A stretch of DNA of 64,000 bases, from positions 6,820,001-6,884,000 of the forward strand of contig NZ_JADBEM010000001.1 in NCBI RefSeq assembly GCF_014873875.1. The letters run 5' to 3'. The position numbers were made by a program, and so were the translations under genes. Positions 24,580 through 32,916 of the stretch are shown one piece after another. This DNA is from Actinopolymorpha pittospori (GTDB taxonomy: Bacteria > Actinomycetota > Actinomycetes > Propionibacteriales > Actinopolymorphaceae). Under the pieces are notes generated by a model, which saw nothing but the letters and a program-made list of their open reading frames with translations, did not search any database and was not told the DNA's origin. Within the stretch, counting starts at the first letter, position 1. Every line of letters starts with the position of its first letter.

Positions 24580-25548
24580 CTACGCACTGGTGGAGCTCGC
24601 TGCGGCGGCGTGGCGGGCGGCTATCTCCAGCGCTCGGCGTCGCAACTCGGTGCGGAGTTCGGGAGGGTCGAGCACCGCGAAGTCGTAGGACAGTCCGGCG
24701 GCGTAGGACGCAAGTCCCGCCAGATCGTTGGCGGCCACCCGCAAGATGGCCCGCCCGTCCGGCGCCGGCTCGACGATGCGGCCACGAAATGCCTGCACGG
24801 CCGTCTCGTACTCCAGGTCGAGCAGGATGCGTGCCTCGTACCGGTAGACGGCCAGCTTCGTTGCCTCCAACACCATCGCAGCGGCGTCCGGCGGGTCGGT
24901 GACCTGGTGGCGGTGCCCGGTCAGTTCCGGCTCTGCGATCCGGTCGATCCGAAACGTCCGCCATGCCTGCCGGTCGCGGTCCCTGGCGACCAGGTACCAC
25001 CGCCCACCCGCCCGTACAACCTGGTAAGGCTCCACACTGCGCACACTGACCCGGCCGGCGTGGTCGGTGTAGGAGAACCGGAGCGCTTCGGTACGCCAGC
25101 ATGCCGTTGCCAGCGTGGTGAGCACGGTCGGGTCGACGGCCGGCAGCACCGGCCCGGCCGCCAGTTGGACCGTCGCCTCCTGCAGCGCCCGCACTCGCTC
25201 ACGCAGCCGCGGCGGCAGCACCTGGCCGAGTTTGGCCAGGGCCGCGACAGCGGCGGTCTCGATGCCGGCGACCGCGCTCGAGGCGGTCATCTGAAGCCCC
25301 AACGTGGTAGCGACTGCTTCGTCGTCGTCGAGTAGCAGCGGGGGCAGCCGGCCACCCGCGCCGAGCGTGTAGCCGCCGGTGTGGCCACCGCTGGCCTGGA
25401 CGGGATAGCCCAGCTCACGTAGCCGCGTCACGTCGCGGCGCAGGGTGCGGGGCGAGACATTGAGGCGGGAAGCCAGCTCCTGACCGGACCACCAGGGCCG
25501 GGACGGCAGCAGTGACAGCAGCCGGAGCAGACGGACAGCGGGATCCAT
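24580..25548 (-). CDS. WYL-domain transcriptional regulator
   Basis: A 322-residue regulator. Residues about 1-60 form an HTH_11 winged helix (SGQELASRLNVSPRTLRRDV). Residues about 140-215 are the WYL domain, with EPYQVVRAGGRWYLVARDRD and the basic FRIDRIAEPEL end. The WCX C-terminal part follows (residues 225-310). WYL proteins sense ligands, often nucleic acids or small effectors, and repress neighbours. It is divergent from a VOC gene 92 bp away and the GIY-YIG gene coupled to it, which are the likely targets. Start ATG 25548. Confidence 0.9.
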   Translation of the reverse strand: MDPAVRLLRLLSLLPSRPWWSGQELASRLNVSPRTLRRDVTRLRELGYPVQASGGHTGGYTLGAGGRLPPLLLDDDEAVATTLGLQMTASSAVAGIETAAVAALAKLGQVLPPRLRERVRALQEATVQLAAGPVLPAVDPTVLTTLATACWRTEALRFSYTDHAGRVSVRSVEPYQVVRAGGRWYLVARDRDRQAWRTFRIDRIAEPELTGHRHQVTDPPDAAAMVLEATKLAVYRYEARILLDLEYETAVQAFRGRIVEPAPDGRAILRVAANDLAGLASYAAGLSYDFAVLDPPELRTELRRRALEIAARHAAAASSTSA

Positions 25549-25640
25549 AAGGCCATCCTCTCCCGCTTCGCGGCCGGGATCTGACCGCGAAGCGCTCTAT
25601 CGTCCACCCTGCGAGCCGAGTACGACGCAGAGCGACAGGA

Positions 25641-26036
25641 GTGGACTTCGTGAACTTCAAATATCGGCAGATCGTTTTGGATGCCGCGGATCTCGAAGCG
25701 GAGAGTACGTTCTGGGCGTCGCTGCTGGACGGCACCGTGAAAGGCGACGACCGGTGGCACAACATCTGGCTCGACGGTGGCTGGGCGCTCGCGATCCAGC
25801 ACGCACCGAACCACATCCCACCAGACTGGCCCGACGGCACCCCGCAACAGCAAATACATCTCGACTTCTACACCGCGGACCTCGAGTCCGCGCACAAGAA
25901 GGTGCTCGAGCTCGGCGGGCGCGTGTTACGGGCCAGAGACCATGCCAGCGCGCACAGGGGTGTCCGGATCTACGCCGATCCAGCCGGCCACCCGTTCTGC
26001 ATCTGCTGGCTCCCACCCTCGGACCCCGAACAGTGA
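25641..26036 (+). CDS. VOC-family (glyoxalase-like) protein
   Basis: A 131-residue vicinal-oxygen-chelate protein. KYRQIVLDAADLEAESTFWA is the first beta-alpha unit, HLDFYTADLESAHKKVLELG the start of the second, and GVRIYADPAGHPFCICWL the last strand with the metal-ligand region. Such proteins act in lyase, dioxygenase or antibiotic-binding reactions. GTG 25641 follows GACAGGAG by only a few bases; GTG 25650 is an alternative. Its last bases overlap the start of the next gene (GTGA), so the two are translationally coupled. It is likely repressed by the divergent WYL protein. Confidence 0.82.
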   Translation: MDFVNFKYRQIVLDAADLEAESTFWASLLDGTVKGDDRWHNIWLDGGWALAIQHAPNHIPPDWPDGTPQQQIHLDFYTADLESAHKKVLELGGRVLRARDHASAHRGVRIYADPAGHPFCICWLPPSDPEQ

Positions 26037-26857
26037 CCGAAACGAACGGATGGGGCAAGGTTGGGATCAGCGTGCTGGCCGCCGCGGCCTCCGCCGCACC
26101 CCGCCAGGCCGGCGTCTACCTCTTCCTCGACCAGAACAGCGAAGTCCTCTACGTGGGAAAAGCGGGCAACCTGCGCCAGCGTCTGCGCCAGCACGCGGCG
26201 ACGAAGCGTCCCGAGTCACCTCGGGACCACAAATACGACCTCGTTCGTCGCGTGGTGTGGGAAATCGCCGTCAGCGAGGAGGCCGCAGCCTGGCGAGAAG
26301 AGGACCTGATCTTCGCGCTTCGCCCCCTCTTCAACGGCAACCTGGACGACCGCGCACCTGATCTGGTCGGAAAGGACACGCACGTCCCCTACATCATCGT
26401 CGCCGAGGTAGCAGGGACGCTCAGCCTCACCCTGGAACCCGATCTCCCTTCGACTGGACGGGCCTACGGATGCTTCCCCCGCCTGGGCAAGGGCATGGGA
26501 TCCCGCCTCGGAATCGCCTGCAGCGACGGCTACACGGCACTCCTGCGTCTCCTGTGGGCAGCCGCAGGCAACGGCACCCACGTGCCCGCCTCGATCACCA
26601 GATCGGCGCCGCCGTCGTTCACCGTGCCAGTCCCGTCGGCTCTTCGGGACGGCCTGCACCGGTTCCTCTCCGGAACGAGATCTCGACTGGCCGACGAACT
26701 CCTTCTCGCCGCGTCCCATCGACCGGAGTTCATGCATCCGGCGCTGTGCCGCGACACCGAAGCTGCGCTTCAGTTCTTCGCCGCCGGGCCACAACTGGTG
26801 CGCACGTGTCGACTGCACCATCGCATACGCGGGAGAGTTCTCGACGTCGAGACATAG
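26033..26857 (+). CDS. GIY-YIG nuclease-domain protein
   Basis: A 274-residue protein whose N-terminal part (about 15-105) is a GIY-YIG endonuclease fold of the UvrC/Cho type: GVYLFLDQNSEVLYVGKAGN with LRQRLRQH giving the Tyr pair and Arg, and the catalytic Glu in AAAWREEDLIFALRPLFN. The C-terminal 170 residues match no domain I know and include PEFMHPALCRDTEAALQFFA. It starts with GTG at 26033 overlapping the VOC stop, so it is coupled to that gene. A role in DNA processing or defence linked to the WYL regulator is possible but unproved. The 3' end overlaps the recombinase gene on the other strand by 128 bp. Confidence 0.8.
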   Translation: MTETNGWGKVGISVLAAAASAAPRQAGVYLFLDQNSEVLYVGKAGNLRQRLRQHAATKRPESPRDHKYDLVRRVVWEIAVSEEAAAWREEDLIFALRPLFNGNLDDRAPDLVGKDTHVPYIIVAEVAGTLSLTLEPDLPSTGRAYGCFPRLGKGMGSRLGIACSDGYTALLRLLWAAAGNGTHVPASITRSAPPSFTVPVPSALRDGLHRFLSGTRSRLADELLLAASHRPEFMHPALCRDTEAALQFFAAGPQLVRTCRLHHRIRGRVLDVET

Positions 26858-27697
26858 GGACACCCTGGCCGCCGTCGAGCGGTTGGCAGCGGGCGAGTAG
26901 CTGGCGGTGGACCCCTGGCACGGCCGTGATGCGCAGCCTGTAGCCCTGGCTGCGCCGTACGGTCACCCCTTGGTCGAGCGCGGGCCGCTCGGTGGGCTCC
27001 AGGTCGTACGCGCGGAGGAAGTCCGCGACCTTGCCCGGCATGTCGAGGGTGACCGGCAGCTCCGGAGCGGGGGTGTCCTCCTGCGAGATGGCGTTGTGGT
27101 CGGGCATGAGGTCGGTGACAGCCGTGCGGATCGCGCCGCGGCTGACGCCGTGGTCGCGGGCGAGGGCGGCGATGGAGCGGCCTTCCAGGTACGCGGTGCG
27201 GACGTCGTCGGTCTTCTCGGCCGCCACGGCGGGGCGGCGCCCGCCCTTGCTGCCCTTGGCCTCGGCGGCGCGCAGTCCGTCGTAGGTCAGCTCGCGCTGG
27301 AGGTCGCGTTGGAGTTCGCCGGCGGCGGCGAGGGTCTGCACCATGAATTTCACGGTGGACAGCAGCTCGCCGGTGCGCGGGTGGCGGGCGGTGAGGTCCA
27401 TCGCGGAGAACGCGCCGTCGTGGATGCGTAGCGCGAGGCGGTTGCGGTGGAGGACGTCGAGGATGTGCCCGGTGCCGCGTACGAGGCGGAACATCTCGGA
27501 GATGTGCATGGGGTCGCCCGGCCGCGCGTAGGTGAGCAGTTCGCGGAACTTCGGGCGCTGGAGGGGGTGGAGGCGGCTGGAGGTCCCGCCGTCCTCCTCG
27601 AAGACGACCGGGTCCTCGATCCCGGCCTCGTCCAGGACGAGGTTCTGTCGGGCGGTCGACTGCTGGTCGGGACCCGCTTGTAGATCAGGTTCGCCAC
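26730..27697 (-). pseudogene. Serine recombinase (resolvase), frameshifted near its start
   Basis: From GTG 27697 the frame reads VANLIYKRV, the start of a resolvase. The continuation with QQSTARQNLVLDEAG, DPVVFEEDGGTSSRLHPLQR and PKFRELLTYARPGDPMHISE lies in another frame, so a shift occurs at about 27667-27675. The second frame then runs intact (FMVQTLAAAGELQRDLQREL, then the HTH SIAALARDHGVSRGAIRTAV) to 26730. It has lost the active-site Ser region context but keeps the DNA-binding end. The C-terminal tail after DGGQGVP runs antisense into the GIY-YIG gene. A res-like palindrome lies 135 bp upstream. Confidence 0.7.
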
Positions 27698-27831
27698 TGA
27701 GGGCCCCTTCCGTGCGGAAGATCGGACCCTATCCGTCATCAAACCCTGTCAGCAATCGCCATCGGATCTGATTGGATTCGCGCCGCCTCGAACCCCCGGA
27801 TTGCACGGGTTCATTGGACGCGCCCGACGCC

Positions 27832-27857
27832 TGTCGTCAAATGATCGTTTGCCGACA
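27832..27857. repeat. Imperfect 26-bp palindrome, res-like site
   Basis: Half-sites TGTCGTCAAA and TTTGCCGACA flank TGATCG; 22 of the 26 positions are symmetrical. TGTC/GACA ends and this size are typical of crossover sites bound by small serine recombinases. It lies 135 bp upstream of the resolvase remnant. An operator for the TetR regulator 139 bp away is the other explanation. Confidence 0.5.
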
Positions 27858-27995
27858 CTCGCATAGCCAATTACATGGCACTCCGTTCGGTGCTCGTTGA
27901 CGACCCCGGGCCAGGTGCCGGGCGGCTGGTGTCGCGTACCAGCGGGTGCAGCCGGACGACCGGCAGCGCTTCCAGCCCGGCCGCGGAGTGCCAAG

Positions 27996-28622
27996 TTAAC
28001 TTGACGCTTCCTCCCGTCGCCGGTCATCGCTGGCTGTGGCGGGGATGGCGTTGTCGATGAGGACGGCGGCGATGGCGGCGGCGGTGGGGAAGGCGTCGGC
28101 GTTGAGGACCCGGGTGCGGGCCGCGGCGCCGTCGATGAGCAGCGCGAGCTGCTCGCCGAGCTGTTCAGGGTCGGCGGCGCCGGCTTCGCGGGCGGTGTCG
28201 GCGAGCCGCGCGGCGACGGCTTTCTTGTAGTCGCGTGCGTACTGGGATGCGGGGTGCTGGGGGTCGTGGAGTTCGACGGCGGCGCCGATGTAGGGGCACA
28301 GGGGGGTGGTGGGGGGGATGTCGAAGGCGGCGAGGAGCCGTTCGCGGGGCGTGAGGTCGGTGCGGTCGAACACGCCGGACAGAACGGAGGGGTCGAACCG
28401 GCGCAGGTACTCGGCGACGAGTTCGTCCTTGCCGGTGAAGTGCTGGTAGGCCGTGCGCTTGGACACCTGGGCCGCCGCGCAAAGCTGGTCCATGCCGGTG
28501 CGGTTGATGCCCTGCTCGCGGAACAGTTGCTGGGATGCGCTGAGGATGCGCTCGCGGGCGCCCCGGCCGCGGCGGCGGCCCGTGGGGCCCTTCTCCAACT
28601 CCATCTTCTCCAGCTCCGTCAT
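27996..28622 (-). CDS. TetR-family transcriptional regulator
   Basis: A 208-residue TetR regulator. The helix-turn-helix is residues about 22-70 (ARERILSASQQLFREQGINR, TGMDQLCAAAQVSKRTAYQH, FTGKDELVAEYL). The ligand domain with LCPYIGAAVELHDPQHPASQ is of the type paired with oxidoreductase operons. It is divergent from an SDR gene 149 bp away. A perfect TACCC-GTT-GGGTA repeat just before its start and CGGTGT/ACACCG repeats before the SDR gene are likely operators, so it probably represses itself and the SDR/F420-reductase-like pair. Start ATG 28622. Confidence 0.9.
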   Translation of the reverse strand: MTELEKMELEKGPTGRRRGRGARERILSASQQLFREQGINRTGMDQLCAAAQVSKRTAYQHFTGKDELVAEYLRRFDPSVLSGVFDRTDLTPRERLLAAFDIPPTTPLCPYIGAAVELHDPQHPASQYARDYKKAVAARLADTAREAGAADPEQLGEQLALLIDGAAARTRVLNADAFPTAAAIAAVLIDNAIPATASDDRRREEASS

Positions 28623-28632
28623 GGGTCCATCA

Positions 28633-28722
28633 TACCCGTTGGGTAACGATCGGTGTACATAGTTTGCGTTCCCGGCCGCAGCCCCGTACCTTTAAGCACA
28701 CAGACCGGTGTACCTAACACCG
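28633..28722. promoter_or_regulatory. TetR/SDR divergent operator region
   Basis: Two kinds of inverted repeat are visible: TACCC and GGGTA around GTT at 28633-28645, next to the tetR start, and CGGTGT and ACACCG around ACCTA at 28706-28722 before the SDR gene. A second partial CGGTGTACATA copy sits at 28651-28661. I read these as binding sites of the TetR protein on both promoters. Confidence 0.6.
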
Positions 28723-28770
28723 TCACCTCAGGTGCCCACGGCACCACCAGCTCAAGGGAGCGGCAAGACA

Positions 28771-29505
28771 ATGGGAAAGCTTGACGGCAAGGTCGCGGTC
28801 ATCACCGGCGGCACCACCGGCATGGCGCTGGCCGGCGCGAAGCTGTTCGTCGACGAGGGAGCGCACGTCTTCATCACCGGCCGCCGCCAGGACGCCCTGG
28901 ACGAGGCCGTGAAGCAGATCGGCCGCAACGTCACCGGCGTCCAGGGCGACGCCGCCAACCTGGACGACCTGGACCGCCTGTACGACACCGTCAAGCGGGA
29001 GAAGGGAAGCCTCGACGTGCTGTGGGCCAGCGCCGGAGGGGGCGAGCCCGCCCCGCTCGGCGAGATCACCGAGGCCCAGTTCGACACCTGGTTCGGGCTC
29101 AACGCCCGCGGCACCCTGTTCACCGTCCAGAAGGCCCTCCCGCTCTTCAACGACGGCGGCTCCATCCTCATGACCGGCTCCAACGCCTCCCTCGGCGCCT
29201 TCCCCGGGTGGAGCGTCTACGCCGGCAGCAAGGCCGTCCAACAGGCATGGGCCCGCATCTGGCTCAACGAGCTCAAGGACCGCCGCATCCGGGTCAACGT
29301 CCTGACCCCCGGCCAGGTCGCCACCGCCAAGCAGGAAGAACTCTTCGACGAGGCCACCAAGCGGCAGTTCGAGTCGCTCATCCCCCGCGGCCAGATGGGC
29401 CGCCCCGACGAGATTGCTGCCGCCGCCCTCTTCCTCGCCTCCGACGACTCCAGCTACGTCAACGGCATGGAACTTGTCGCCGACGGCGGCACTACCGCCA
29501 TCTAA
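28771..29505 (+). CDS. SDR-family oxidoreductase
   Basis: A 244-residue short-chain dehydrogenase. The cofactor loop is VITGGTTGMALAGAKLFVDE (third Gly replaced by Ala, a known variant), followed by WASAGGGEPAPLGEITEAQF, the catalytic Ser region MTGSNASLGAFPGWS, YAGSK as the active-site Tyr and Lys, and the end SSYVNGMELVADGGTTAI. AAGGGAG precedes ATG 28771. It is first in a two-gene operon with the NADP/F420-binding protein and is controlled by the divergent TetR. Substrate unknown; this TetR-SDR arrangement is common on actinobacterial mobile DNA. Confidence 0.9.
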   Translation: MGKLDGKVAVITGGTTGMALAGAKLFVDEGAHVFITGRRQDALDEAVKQIGRNVTGVQGDAANLDDLDRLYDTVKREKGSLDVLWASAGGGEPAPLGEITEAQFDTWFGLNARGTLFTVQKALPLFNDGGSILMTGSNASLGAFPGWSVYAGSKAVQQAWARIWLNELKDRRIRVNVLTPGQVATAKQEELFDEATKRQFESLIPRGQMGRPDEIAAAALFLASDDSSYVNGMELVADGGTTAI

Positions 29506-29538
29506 ACCGAACAACCCACAATCAGGGCAGGACAGCTC

Positions 29539-30162
29539 ATGAGCAACATCAGCATCATCGGCACCGGCAACATGGCCCGCACCATCGGCGCGCGGGCGGT
29601 AGCGGGCGGCAACACCGTCGAGGTCATGGGCCGGGATCAGTCCAAGGCCGCTGACCTGGCCAAGGCTCTCGGCGGCGGCGCCACGACGGGAGAATGGGGC
29701 ACCGCCCCGGCCGGGGACATCGTCATCGTGGCCCTGTTGTACGACGGTGTCGTGCCGGTCGTCGCCCAGTACGGAAACGCTCTCGCGGGCAAGGTCATCG
29801 TCGACATCAGCAATCCCTTCAATTCCACGTTCGACGGGCTAGCCCACCGCGAGGAGACCTCGATCGCGCAGGAAGTCGCCAAGGCGGCCCCGGCCAGCGC
29901 CAGCGTGGTGAAGGCGTTCAACACCATCTTCCGCCATGTCCTGGAGAAGGGTCGGCCCGACGTCTTCATCGCTGGCGACAATGCGCAGGCCAAGGCAAGT
30001 GTGGAGGCGTTCATCGAGAGCCTCGGGCTGCGCCCGCTGGACGTCGGCGGCCTGAAAATGGCGCATTGGCTGGAAGGAGCGGGCGTGGTCACGGTGGGCC
30101 TCGCCAACCACGGGGTGGGGAACTTGGACTTCGCCCTCAGCATCACCGAACTTCCCGTCTGA
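29539..30162 (+). CDS. NADPH-dependent F420 reductase-like protein
   Basis: A 207-residue Rossmann protein of the F420:NADP oxidoreductase (Fno)-like family. SIIGTGNMARTIGARAVAGG is the NADP-binding loop, GRDQSKAADLAKALG the second strand, GKVIVDISNPFNSTF the central motif, and ASVVKAFNTIFRHVLEKGRP the characteristic lysine-containing loop. Many homologues in such operons act with NADPH on small substrates and may not use F420. It lies 33 bp after the SDR gene with a GGGCAGGA ribosome site and is co-transcribed with it. Confidence 0.85.
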   Translation: MSNISIIGTGNMARTIGARAVAGGNTVEVMGRDQSKAADLAKALGGGATTGEWGTAPAGDIVIVALLYDGVVPVVAQYGNALAGKVIVDISNPFNSTFDGLAHREETSIAQEVAKAAPASASVVKAFNTIFRHVLEKGRPDVFIAGDNAQAKASVEAFIESLGLRPLDVGGLKMAHWLEGAGVVTVGLANHGVGNLDFALSITELPV

Positions 30163-30231
30163 GCAAACGGTTGACGGATCACCGAATTGCTGCCCAAGCT
30201 CGGTGTTGCGCCGCACGTAGCGGGTGCTCTC

Positions 30232-30261
30232 GGGGTCCAGTGGCATGCCCGGCATGCTAAG
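30232..30261. repeat. Possible Tn3-type terminal inverted repeat (one end)
   Basis: The sequence starts GGGGTC and ends GCTAAG, the outer and inner ends typical of Tn3-family repeats, and lies 58 bp outside the transposase stop, where such a repeat is expected. It is 30 bp rather than the usual 38, and no partner was found, so this is tentative. Confidence 0.25.
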
Positions 30262-30319
30262 ACCGCCTACGCTCTCGCCGCCGAGATCGAGGGCGCCCGG
30301 GAGATGTCGAGCAGCGTGC

Positions 30320-30975
30320 TCACTCCTCGGCTTCGTCGTCCTCGTCCAGCCCAGGCGCGTCCGGGTCGCGCAGCGGGCGTAGGGCGCCGGCGGCCGGGAC
30401 GCTGGCGGTGAAGCTGTAGCGGCCGAGCAGGTTCAAATTGCGGTGCTTGAGCGGGGAAAGCCGGGCGATGTCCTCCTCGCGGATCTCGCCCTCGGCCTGG
30501 AGTTGGGCGACGGCGGCGTCGATGTAGCGGGTCGTCCAGAGCACGATGACGTTGAGGACCAGGCCGAGCGCGCCGAGTTGGTCCTCCATGCCGTCGCGGT
30601 ACGCCTGGTGGATGGTGCCGCGCTTGCCGTGGCACACGTCCCGGGCCAGCTTGTGGCAGGATTCCTGCACGGTGAGCTGGCGGTTCATCTGACGGCGGTA
30701 GGTGTCGTCGACCGGGTCGACCACGCGCAGCAGGTGCTCGGTCTTCGCGATCCGCCCGTACTCCGCGAACGCCGCTCCCAGCGGGGTAGGGCGCCCCTCG
30801 CGGCCGAACATGCGCAGCAGGTCGTATGCGCGGACCTGGTTAGTGACTAGGGAACCGGCGACCTTCAGCATGTCCGGCCAGTGCGTGATCACCTTGTTCA
30901 GGTTCACGGAGCCCGCGGTCACGTCGGCCGGCGTCTTGTTGAGCGCCGGCATCGTCGCCTGGTGGCAGTTCGGCG
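30320..30975 (-). mobile_element. Tn3-family transposase, C-terminal remnant
   Basis: The frame reads NLNKVITHWPDMLKVAGSLV, AFAEYGRIAKTEHLLRVVDP, RRQMNRQLTVQESCHKLARD, VCHGKRGTIHQAYRDGMEDQ, LGALGLVLNVIVLWTTRYID and EDIARLSPLKHRNLNLLGRY. This is the last 200 or so residues of Tn3-family TnpA, including the final catalytic Glu helix (GMEDQLGALGLVLN). Nearly 800 N-terminal residues are missing, so it is inactive. The frame stays open to 31048 but loses similarity at about 30975, the truncation point. Confidence 0.85.
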
Positions 30976-31020
30976 GCGAAGTAGCGGCACGCGGGCGAGG
31001 GTCTCTCGCAGGAGATAGAG

Positions 31021-31239
31021 ATGCTCGAGAAGATGCCGCTCGAGACACCTGAGGGTCAGCAGTACGCGGAGCACAAGCGCAACTCGATCAGCCGCTACGT
31101 GATGCTCGCGGAGTATCCGCGCTGGCAACGTCTCATCTACCGCGGCTGGCTCTACGTGGTTCCCTGGCTGATCTACAAGGTGTACGAGGGCCGCATCTGT
31201 CGGGTCGCGCTGCCGCGCACGAAGCTCAGCCGCGGCTGA
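31021..31239 (+). pseudogene. Unknown gene fragment, 3' end
   Basis: The frame reads HAGEGLSQEIEMLEKMPLET, PEGQQYAEHKRNSISRYVML and AEYPRWQRLIYRGWLYVVPW, with a stop just upstream at 30982. Codon use looks real, and the aromatic helix at the end could be a membrane segment. I cannot name the family. The lack of an N-terminus next to the truncated Tn3 transposase suggests a gene cut by the element. ATG 31021 would give 72 residues. Confidence 0.4.
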
Positions 31240-31269
31240 AACCGGGTCGCCAACGCCAGGAGCCCGCCC

Positions 31270-31275
31270 TAGGGT
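31270..31275 (+). promoter_or_regulatory. TAGGGT -10 box, VOC gene
   Basis: TAGGGT ends 6 bases before the GTG at 31282, which implies a leaderless transcript. No ribosome site is present between the two. Confidence 0.45.
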
Positions 31276-31281
31276 GCAGAG

Positions 31282-31986
31282 GTGGCTCTGGGACTGGAAG
31301 CGGTGACCTTTGATGTGGGCGACGCGACCGCGGTGGCGGCCTTTTGGGCCGGGCTGCTCGACCGAGAGGTACGCACCGAGCCCGGTGGCGCGTTGGTAGC
31401 GGGTGGCAAGACTCAGGTCGGGCTCCGCTTCGTCACCTCCGACACCAAGGAGATTGGCCCGCGACGGCTGCATCTCCACCTGACCAGCAGCAGCCTCGAG
31501 GACCAGCAGCGAACCGTTGAGAAGGTGCTGTGCCTAGGCGGCCGCCACCTTGACGTGGGCCAAGGGGCCGATGAGCACCACGTCGTACTGGCCGACCCTG
31601 GCGGTAACGAGTTGTGTGTGATCGAGCCGGGCAACAACTACCTGGCCGGCACCGGCTACCTCGGCGAGGTCACCTGTGACGGTTCCCGGGACGTCGGCCT
31701 GTTCTGGCGCGACGCGCTGGGCTGGCCGCTGGTGTGGGAGGAGAACGAGCAGACCGCGGTCCAGTCGCCGCTCGGCGGCACCAAGATCTCATGGGACCCA
31801 TGGGGCAGACCGCCGATCCAACCCAAGACCGGAAGGAACCGGCAGCGCTTCGACTTGGTCACCGCTGACCCGACCAGCGAGGAGGAACGACTGGTCTCAC
31901 TCGGTGCGACCCGTCTTGCCGACCTCGCTGACGGCGTCGAACTGGCCGACCCAGACAGCAACGAATTCGACCTTCACCCAGACTGA
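31282..31986 (+). CDS. Two-domain VOC-family (glyoxalase-like) protein
   Basis: A 234-residue protein with two VOC half-units. The first (about 1-115) opens LEAVTFDVGDATAVAAFWAG and closes HHVVLADPGGNELCVIEPGN; the second (about 118-234) opens YLGEVTCDGSRDVGLFWRDA and closes VELADPDSNEFDLHPD. LLDREV and the GNEL/NEFDL ends belong to the glyoxalase-like domain group common in actinobacteria, often linked to resistance or detoxification. The GTG start at 31282 sits 6 bases after TAGGGT. Confidence 0.85.
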   Translation: MALGLEAVTFDVGDATAVAAFWAGLLDREVRTEPGGALVAGGKTQVGLRFVTSDTKEIGPRRLHLHLTSSSLEDQQRTVEKVLCLGGRHLDVGQGADEHHVVLADPGGNELCVIEPGNNYLAGTGYLGEVTCDGSRDVGLFWRDALGWPLVWEENEQTAVQSPLGGTKISWDPWGRPPIQPKTGRNRQRFDLVTADPTSEEERLVSLGATRLADLADGVELADPDSNEFDLHPD

Positions 31987-32104
31987 GCGTCGAGCCACCG
32001 ACTCCGGTACGCGTGCCGGTCAGGGTTCCTTCAACGAAGGCAATAGACCAGGGCCATCGAACCGAAGTCGGTACACATTCCTAGGGTCGGCGCCTAGCGT
32101 CGCT

Positions 32105-32663
32105 GTGGTCCGTGAGAAGTTTCTCGGTATGAACCTGAGCTTGGACGGCTACATCGCCGCGCCCGGCGACGACCTCGGCTGGGGCGTGCCGAGCGACGAG
32201 TGGTTCCAGTGGTGGTCGGACCGGGTGGGGCCTGGCGCTGTACGGGCGCAGACTGTGGGAGGCGATGAGCTCCCACTGGCCGACCGCCGACCAGCAGCCT
32301 GGCGCCACACCGGCGCAGATCGAGTACGCCCGCCGCTGGCGGGACATGCCGAAGGTGGTGTTCTCCTCGACGACCAGCGCGGTCGACTGGAACACCCGCC
32401 TGGTCACCGGCGACGCGGTCACCGAGATCACCCGGCTCAAGACTGAGGATGGCGGCCCCATGGACGTCGGCGGCGCCACACTCGCCGCGGTGGCCATGCG
32501 GGCCGGGCTGATCGACGAGTACGCGATCGTCACCCATCCGGTCCTGGTGGGTGGCGGCACGCCGTTCTTTGCGGCCCTGGACAACTGGGTGAACCTGAGC
32601 CTGGTGGAGACCCGGACGTTCCCCGACGGCGTGCTCCTGACCAGGTACGAGACCAGGCGCTGA
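32105..32663 (+). pseudogene. Dihydrofolate reductase-like (RibD C-terminal) protein, frameshifted
   Basis: The first frame, from GTG 32105, reads FLGMNLSLDGYIAAPGDDLG and WFQWWSDRVG. The second frame continues GLALYGRRLWEAMSSHWPTA, PKVVFSSTTSAVDWNTRLV, PMDVGGATLAAVAMRAGLID and VTHPVLVGGGTPFFAALDNW to the stop. The switch is within a G-run at 32225-32230 and equals one extra base. The intact product would be a NADPH-dependent reductase of the RibD_C/YyaP family, about 185 residues. Apart from the shift it is well preserved, so a sequencing error is possible. Confidence 0.75.
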
Positions 32664-32916
32664 GTACCCCAACCTCGGATCGGCCCGGGCTTCGGGCCAC
32701 CCAAGGATCTCGTGGCGCTGTGTTCCAAGGCGATCGTGATACCCGTCCCGGATCACAGACCGTGTATCTAAGGGATCCCTCACCTGACGGCGTTGGGTGA
32801 GCGTAGCCGGGGTTGAGTCGGTTACGTCGGCCGGGCGTTACGGGGTGACACTCGCCGGGCGGCGGGGTCTTTCGTCGGCCGCGGCAAGGTAGGACGTCCG
32901 AAGGAGAGGAAGGACG

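Noticed and set aside
27770..27800. Minus-strand GGGGGTTCGAGG, like a tRNA T-arm
   Set aside because: The following bases do not pair with the G-run, and no other arms were found.
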